Positions 60,764-64,000 of a DNA stretch of 64,000 bases are shown here, piece by piece. The notes below the pieces were generated by a model, which searched no databases, had not been told where the DNA came from, and was given only the letters and a program-made list of their open reading frames with translations. Origin of the DNA: Streptomyces globosus. GTDB lineage: Bacteria; Actinomycetota; Actinomycetes; Streptomycetales; Streptomycetaceae. Position numbers and translations under genes: made by a program. Location of the stretch: NCBI RefSeq assembly GCF_003325375.1, contig NZ_CP030862.1:2979501-3043500 (forward strand), in the 5' to 3' direction. Positions within the stretch are counted from its first letter, which is position 1; every line of letters starts with the position of its first letter.

Positions 60764-63700
60764 ATGGACGAGGCGCGTCTGGCGGAGGCCGCGGCCGCGG
60801 CGGTGGAGGCGAGCGCGCCGCTGGCCCGGCAGCTCGCCCTCATGGCGGAGGAGTTGACCCGCGCCGTCGCGCCCGGCCCGGAGCCCGCACCGGAGCCCGG
60901 CCCGCAGCCGGCACCCGGCCCGGCGCCGGACAGCCCGTACGCACACCTGCTCGCCGAGGACCGGCGGCTGCGCACCCGGGCCGCCGAACTCCTCGGTGAA
61001 CTGGCCGGAACCCGCCTGTCCGCCATGGACACCTTCAACGTCGTCCTCTTCGGCCGGACCGGGGTGGGCAAGAGCTCCCTCGTCGAGGCGCTCACGGGCG
61101 GCGACGGCCGCCGGATCTCCCCGGGCAGGACCGACCACACCACCCGCGTGGAGGAGGTCCGCTGGGCGGGGCTGCGCCTCTTCGACACCCCCGGCACCAA
61201 CGGCTGGGGCCACGACGGCGACAACAGCGCACTGGAGGAGCAGGCCCGCCGGGCCGTCCTCGCCGCCGACCTCGTGCTGCTCTGCTTCGACGACGGCAGC
61301 CAGCTCGAAGGGGAGTTCGCGAAGGTCGCCGCCTGGGTGCTCGCCTACCGCAAACCCGCGGTGGTCGTGCTCAACTGCGTGGAACGGCCCTGGCGCGACC
61401 CCGGCATGGTCAGCCAGGGCGTCGTACGGGCCCGCCTCTCGGCGACCGTCGCCGAGCACGCCGCGCACATCCGCGACTGGCTCGCCGCCTGCGGGCTGCC
61501 CGCGGTCCCGCTGGTCGCCCTCAGCGCCCAGCGGGCGGTGGCGGCCCGCGGGCCCGACGACTACCAGGGGTGGGACGCGCGGGCCGTCCGCCGCATGCGC
61601 GACCGGGACGGCCGGGCACGCCTGCTGGGCTGGTCGAACCTGCCCGTCCTGGAGGGGCTCGTCGCCGAGGCGGTGCGCGTCGAGGACGCCCCCCAGCTGC
61701 GGCTGGGGGGACTGGTGGGCCAGATGTCCGGCGCCCTCGCCGGGGTCGCCGCGGAACTCCGCACGCAGCTGGCGGAACCGGCCCTGGCTTACGCCGAGAC
61801 CGTCGAGATGGGCCTGGCCGCCGTCCTCACGGTCCTCGGCGCCCCGACCCCCGAACCCCCGACCGCCACCGCAACCGCCCGCCCGTACGGGGCCGGCGGC
61901 ACCGCCGAGGACGACGAGGCCGGGGAAGGGCAAGCAGGGGAGGACGAGGCGGGGGAAGACACGGAGCCGGGGGACGGGGAGGCCGCGGCCCACCGCCGGG
62001 CCGTCGCCCTGCTCGCCGAACTCGAAACCCTGCGCGGCCCCTTCCCCTCACCCGCCGGCGGCGAGGCCCGCGCCCACCTCGACAACCTGCTGACCGCCCG
62101 CCTCGGCGCCCTGCGCACCGCCATGGAGACCCGCGCGGAGGAGCACGCCGAACGCGCCTTCCGCAACCGCGTGGAGCTCTCCGCGCAGGAGTTCACCGAC
62201 GCCGTCGTCCGTTCCGACGAGGTCACCGAGGCCGTCGGGACGGCCGTCGCCGACTTCACCGCCTACGTACGGCGCCGCATCGACCTCGCCGTCGCCGACA
62301 CCGCCGCCGACCTGCACGAAATCGGCCTGCGCCTCGACGCGGTCCACGGCAGCACGGCCTCCGGCATGCGCACGATGGGCAAGGCCGCCGGGTACGGGAG
62401 CGCCGCCGCGGGCCTGCTCGGCGCCGCCCTCGCCATCGGCGTCGGCCTCAACTGGTGGAACCCGATCGGCTGGGCCGGCGCCCTGGCCCTCACCGCCTCC
62501 GGCACCGGCTTCGCCGGACGGCTGCTGAGCCGGTTCGGCCTGCGCCGCGAGCAGATCCGGCGCGACTCAGCCCGCGTCGACCAGCGCACCCGCGCCCGGC
62601 GCGCCGTGGCCGACCACATCGAGGCCCTGCGCGCCCACGTGACCGCCCACTGCGAGCTGATCATCCGCACGGCCGTCCTCGCCAAGGCCGCACCCGGCAT
62701 CGAACAGGCAGTGGTGCTCCGCCGGATCGCCGCCGCGGCCGCCCGCGACGCCGACCTCGTGCAGAACGCGGCCGCAGCCCTCCCCGCGGCCCGCGAACCG
62801 GCCGACATCCTGCTGGAGGCGATGGGCCGGGCCGAAGCCGCCGCCGGCATCACCCATCCGGCCGACGCCGACCTGCACTGGCTCGGCGCCTCCTGGTGCA
62901 CCGACCCGTACAACCTCGCCGCCCCGGCCCCGGCGCGCACCGGCGGACGCTCCGGCGCCGCCCCCCGCTTCGGGCCCGGCGTCTTCCGCCGCCTCAGGGC
63001 GGCCCTGCGCCGCGGCCGCCGCCTGCCCGCGCCCGGATCCGGAGCGCAATGGCTGTCATTGCTCCACCGCGAACTGGCGGGCGACGCTTCCGCCGCGCCC
63101 GCCCTCGCCGAACTCGACGCACTGGCTGCCGACCCGCGGCCGCGAATAGCCGTGGCCGGAGACATGAGCACCGGCAAGTCCGCCTTCATCCGCCGCCTGC
63201 TCGTCGAATCCGGAAGCCCCGTGCCCGCATCCCTGCGAAGCTCCGCCGGACCGGAGACCTTCCGCGCCGAGGCGTACGCCTGGGAGGGCATGCTCCTCGT
63301 CGACACCCCCGGCTTCCAGAGCGGCCTGGAACCCCACACGCAGGCCGCCCGCGAGGCGCTCGCCGACTCCGCCGCCGTCTTCTACCTGTTCCCGCCCCAT
63401 GCGGCCGCCGGCGACCGCGCCGACCTCGACCTGCTGCTGCGGGGCCGGCCCGAGGAGGGCCGCTTCCCCAAAAGCGCCCGCGCCCTCTACGTCATCAACA
63501 AGATCGACCGGGTCGGCGGGCCCGACCTCGGCGCGGACTTCGCCGCCCGCATCGAGCGGGCCGAAGCCGCCCTCGCCTCCCTGCTGGAGGGGATCGCCCC
63601 GCCGGCCCCCGGACAGCAGCCCTACCGGGAGCGGATCGTCGCGATGGCCGCCGCCCCCTTCCAGATCCGGGCCGACCACGGAAGCGCGTACGACGACTTC

Positions 63701-64000
63701 CGATCCTGGGACGGCTTCCGCGACTTCGCCGCCGCCGTCCGCGAACTCCGCCTCACGCTGGAGGCCGACGCCGCGGACGTCACCGTCCTGCACGGCGGAG
63801 CCGCCCGCCTCGCCGGACTGCGCGCAGGGGCCGAAGCGGAAGCCCGCCTGCTGGCCCGGCGGCTCGACGAACTCGGCCGACTCGCCCAAGAGGCCTCGCA
63901 CGGCGCCGCCACCGGCCGCGCCATGGTGAAGGCGCTGACCCACGGCGCCGCCCGGCTCGCCGACGACTTCACCTCCCGCCTGGTCATGGAGGCCATGGAG
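60764..64000 (+). CDS. tandem-GTPase protein, dynamin-like layout (cut by window end)
   Basis: An open frame of 1079 residues that continues beyond the window. GTPase 1: P-loop GRTGVGKSS with Lys103, DTPG at 141-144, and NCVE at about 204 in place of NKxD. Two hydrophobic helices lie near 540-590 (AAAGLLGAALAIGVGLNWWN). GTPase 2: GDMSTGKSA with Lys805, DTPG at 847-850 and NKID at 912-915. An acidic linker lies near 380-405 (DDEAGEGQAGEDEAGEDTEP). Two GTPases flanking membrane-type helices resemble bacterial dynamin-like proteins that remodel membranes, but the family is not certain. ATG 60764 has GGGGGG upstream. The frame stays open without any stop. Confidence 0.75.
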   Translation, partial: MDEARLAEAAAAAVEASAPLARQLALMAEELTRAVAPGPEPAPEPGPQPAPGPAPDSPYAHLLAEDRRLRTRAAELLGELAGTRLSAMDTFNVVLFGRTGVGKSSLVEALTGGDGRRISPGRTDHTTRVEEVRWAGLRLFDTPGTNGWGHDGDNSALEEQARRAVLAADLVLLCFDDGSQLEGEFAKVAAWVLAYRKPAVVVLNCVERPWRDPGMVSQGVVRARLSATVAEHAAHIRDWLAACGLPAVPLVALSAQRAVAARGPDDYQGWDARAVRRMRDRDGRARLLGWSNLPVLEGLVAEAVRVEDAPQLRLGGLVGQMSGALAGVAAELRTQLAEPALAYAETVEMGLAAVLTVLGAPTPEPPTATATARPYGAGGTAEDDEAGEGQAGEDEAGEDTEPGDGEAAAHRRAVALLAELETLRGPFPSPAGGEARAHLDNLLTARLGALRTAMETRAEEHAERAFRNRVELSAQEFTDAVVRSDEVTEAVGTAVADFTAYVRRRIDLAVADTAADLHEIGLRLDAVHGSTASGMRTMGKAAGYGSAAAGLLGAALAIGVGLNWWNPIGWAGALALTASGTGFAGRLLSRFGLRREQIRRDSARVDQRTRARRAVADHIEALRAHVTAHCELIIRTAVLAKAAPGIEQAVVLRRIAAAAARDADLVQNAAAALPAAREPADILLEAMGRAEAAAGITHPADADLHWLGASWCTDPYNLAAPAPARTGGRSGAAPRFGPGVFRRLRAALRRGRRLPAPGSGAQWLSLLHRELAGDASAAPALAELDALAADPRPRIAVAGDMSTGKSAFIRRLLVESGSPVPASLRSSAGPETFRAEAYAWEGMLLVDTPGFQSGLEPHTQAAREALADSAAVFYLFPPHAAAGDRADLDLLLRGRPEEGRFPKSARALYVINKIDRVGGPDLGADFAARIERAEAALASLLEGIAPPAPGQQPYRERIVAMAAAPFQIRADHGSAYDDFRSWDGFRDFAAAVRELRLTLEADAADVTVLHGGAARLAGLRAGAEAEARLLARRLDELGRLAQEASHGAATGRAMVKALTHGAARLADDFTSRLVMEAME

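Overview
The window is high-GC actinobacterial DNA, almost certainly Streptomyces. Third codon positions are nearly all G or C, genes are tightly packed with many ATGA/GTGA overlaps, GTG and TTG starts are common, and several families are typical of Streptomyces (SAV_915-like, DUF6126-like, Rv1733c-like, CBS-BON, SulP plus STAS). I saw no tRNA, rRNA, insertion sequence, phage gene or CRISPR array.

Layout. 1-10 kb: a cut SAV_915-like gene, an ABC exporter pair, a divergent RidA/HxlR pair, a DM13 protein facing an OmpR-type two-component system, an NhaA antiporter and an AGCS amino-acid:cation symporter. 10-15.5 kb: a small DUF6126-like gene behind a gene remnant, then an ArsR regulator, a STAS protein and a SulP anion transporter, then a beta-CASP metallo-hydrolase. 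15.6-41.3 kb: a hypoxia/dormancy-type island. It holds two HemG-like flavodoxins, an Rv1733c-like membrane protein, two P2-type cation ATPases, three tandem-domain universal stress proteins, four CBS proteins (three with BON), a DUF1918 protein, an XRE-PNPOx fusion, nicotinate phosphoribosyltransferase, a PfkB kinase, an Hsp20, a DevR/DosR/OsdR-like response regulator, and an operon of acyl-CoA synthetase, E1alpha, E1beta, E2 and acyl carrier protein. 41.4-47.3 kb: a group 3b-like bidirectional [NiFe] hydrogenase with an embedded cNMP-binding protein, its maturation protease and a fifth CBS protein. 47.4-64 kb: an ABC exporter behind a coupled small ORF, a membrane alpha/beta-hydrolase, a CPBP protease, a CopC-CopD fusion, two tandemly duplicated secreted proteins with two small exported or membrane peptides, a regulator, a secreted PI-PLC-like protein, a Nav-like ion channel and a tandem-GTPase protein cut by the window end.

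How it works together. The central island matches, family for family, the gene types of the Mycobacterium tuberculosis DosR dormancy regulon and the S. coelicolor OsdR-controlled region. Ten 15-bp palindromes close to GGGCCGAACGGTCCC lie in its intergenic regions. In three promoters the box is followed exactly 59 bp later by GACAGTGG. This suggests one regulon covering redox sinks, ion pumps, stress proteins, NAD salvage, acyl-CoA supply and perhaps H2 metabolism. No DevS/OsdK-type kinase lies in the window.

The strongest unexplained signals are: (i) a 45-nt, nearly identical leader element in front of both nhaA and the first ABC exporter; (ii) three copies of a TTGCAGA-N2-TCTGCAA-like palindrome around the ArsR/STAS/SulP genes; (iii) a shared promoter-leader cassette in front of flavodoxin 2 and hsp20; (iv) a regulon box followed only by a 7-codon ORF; (v) an acyl carrier protein fused by translational coupling to a 2-oxoacid dehydrogenase operon.
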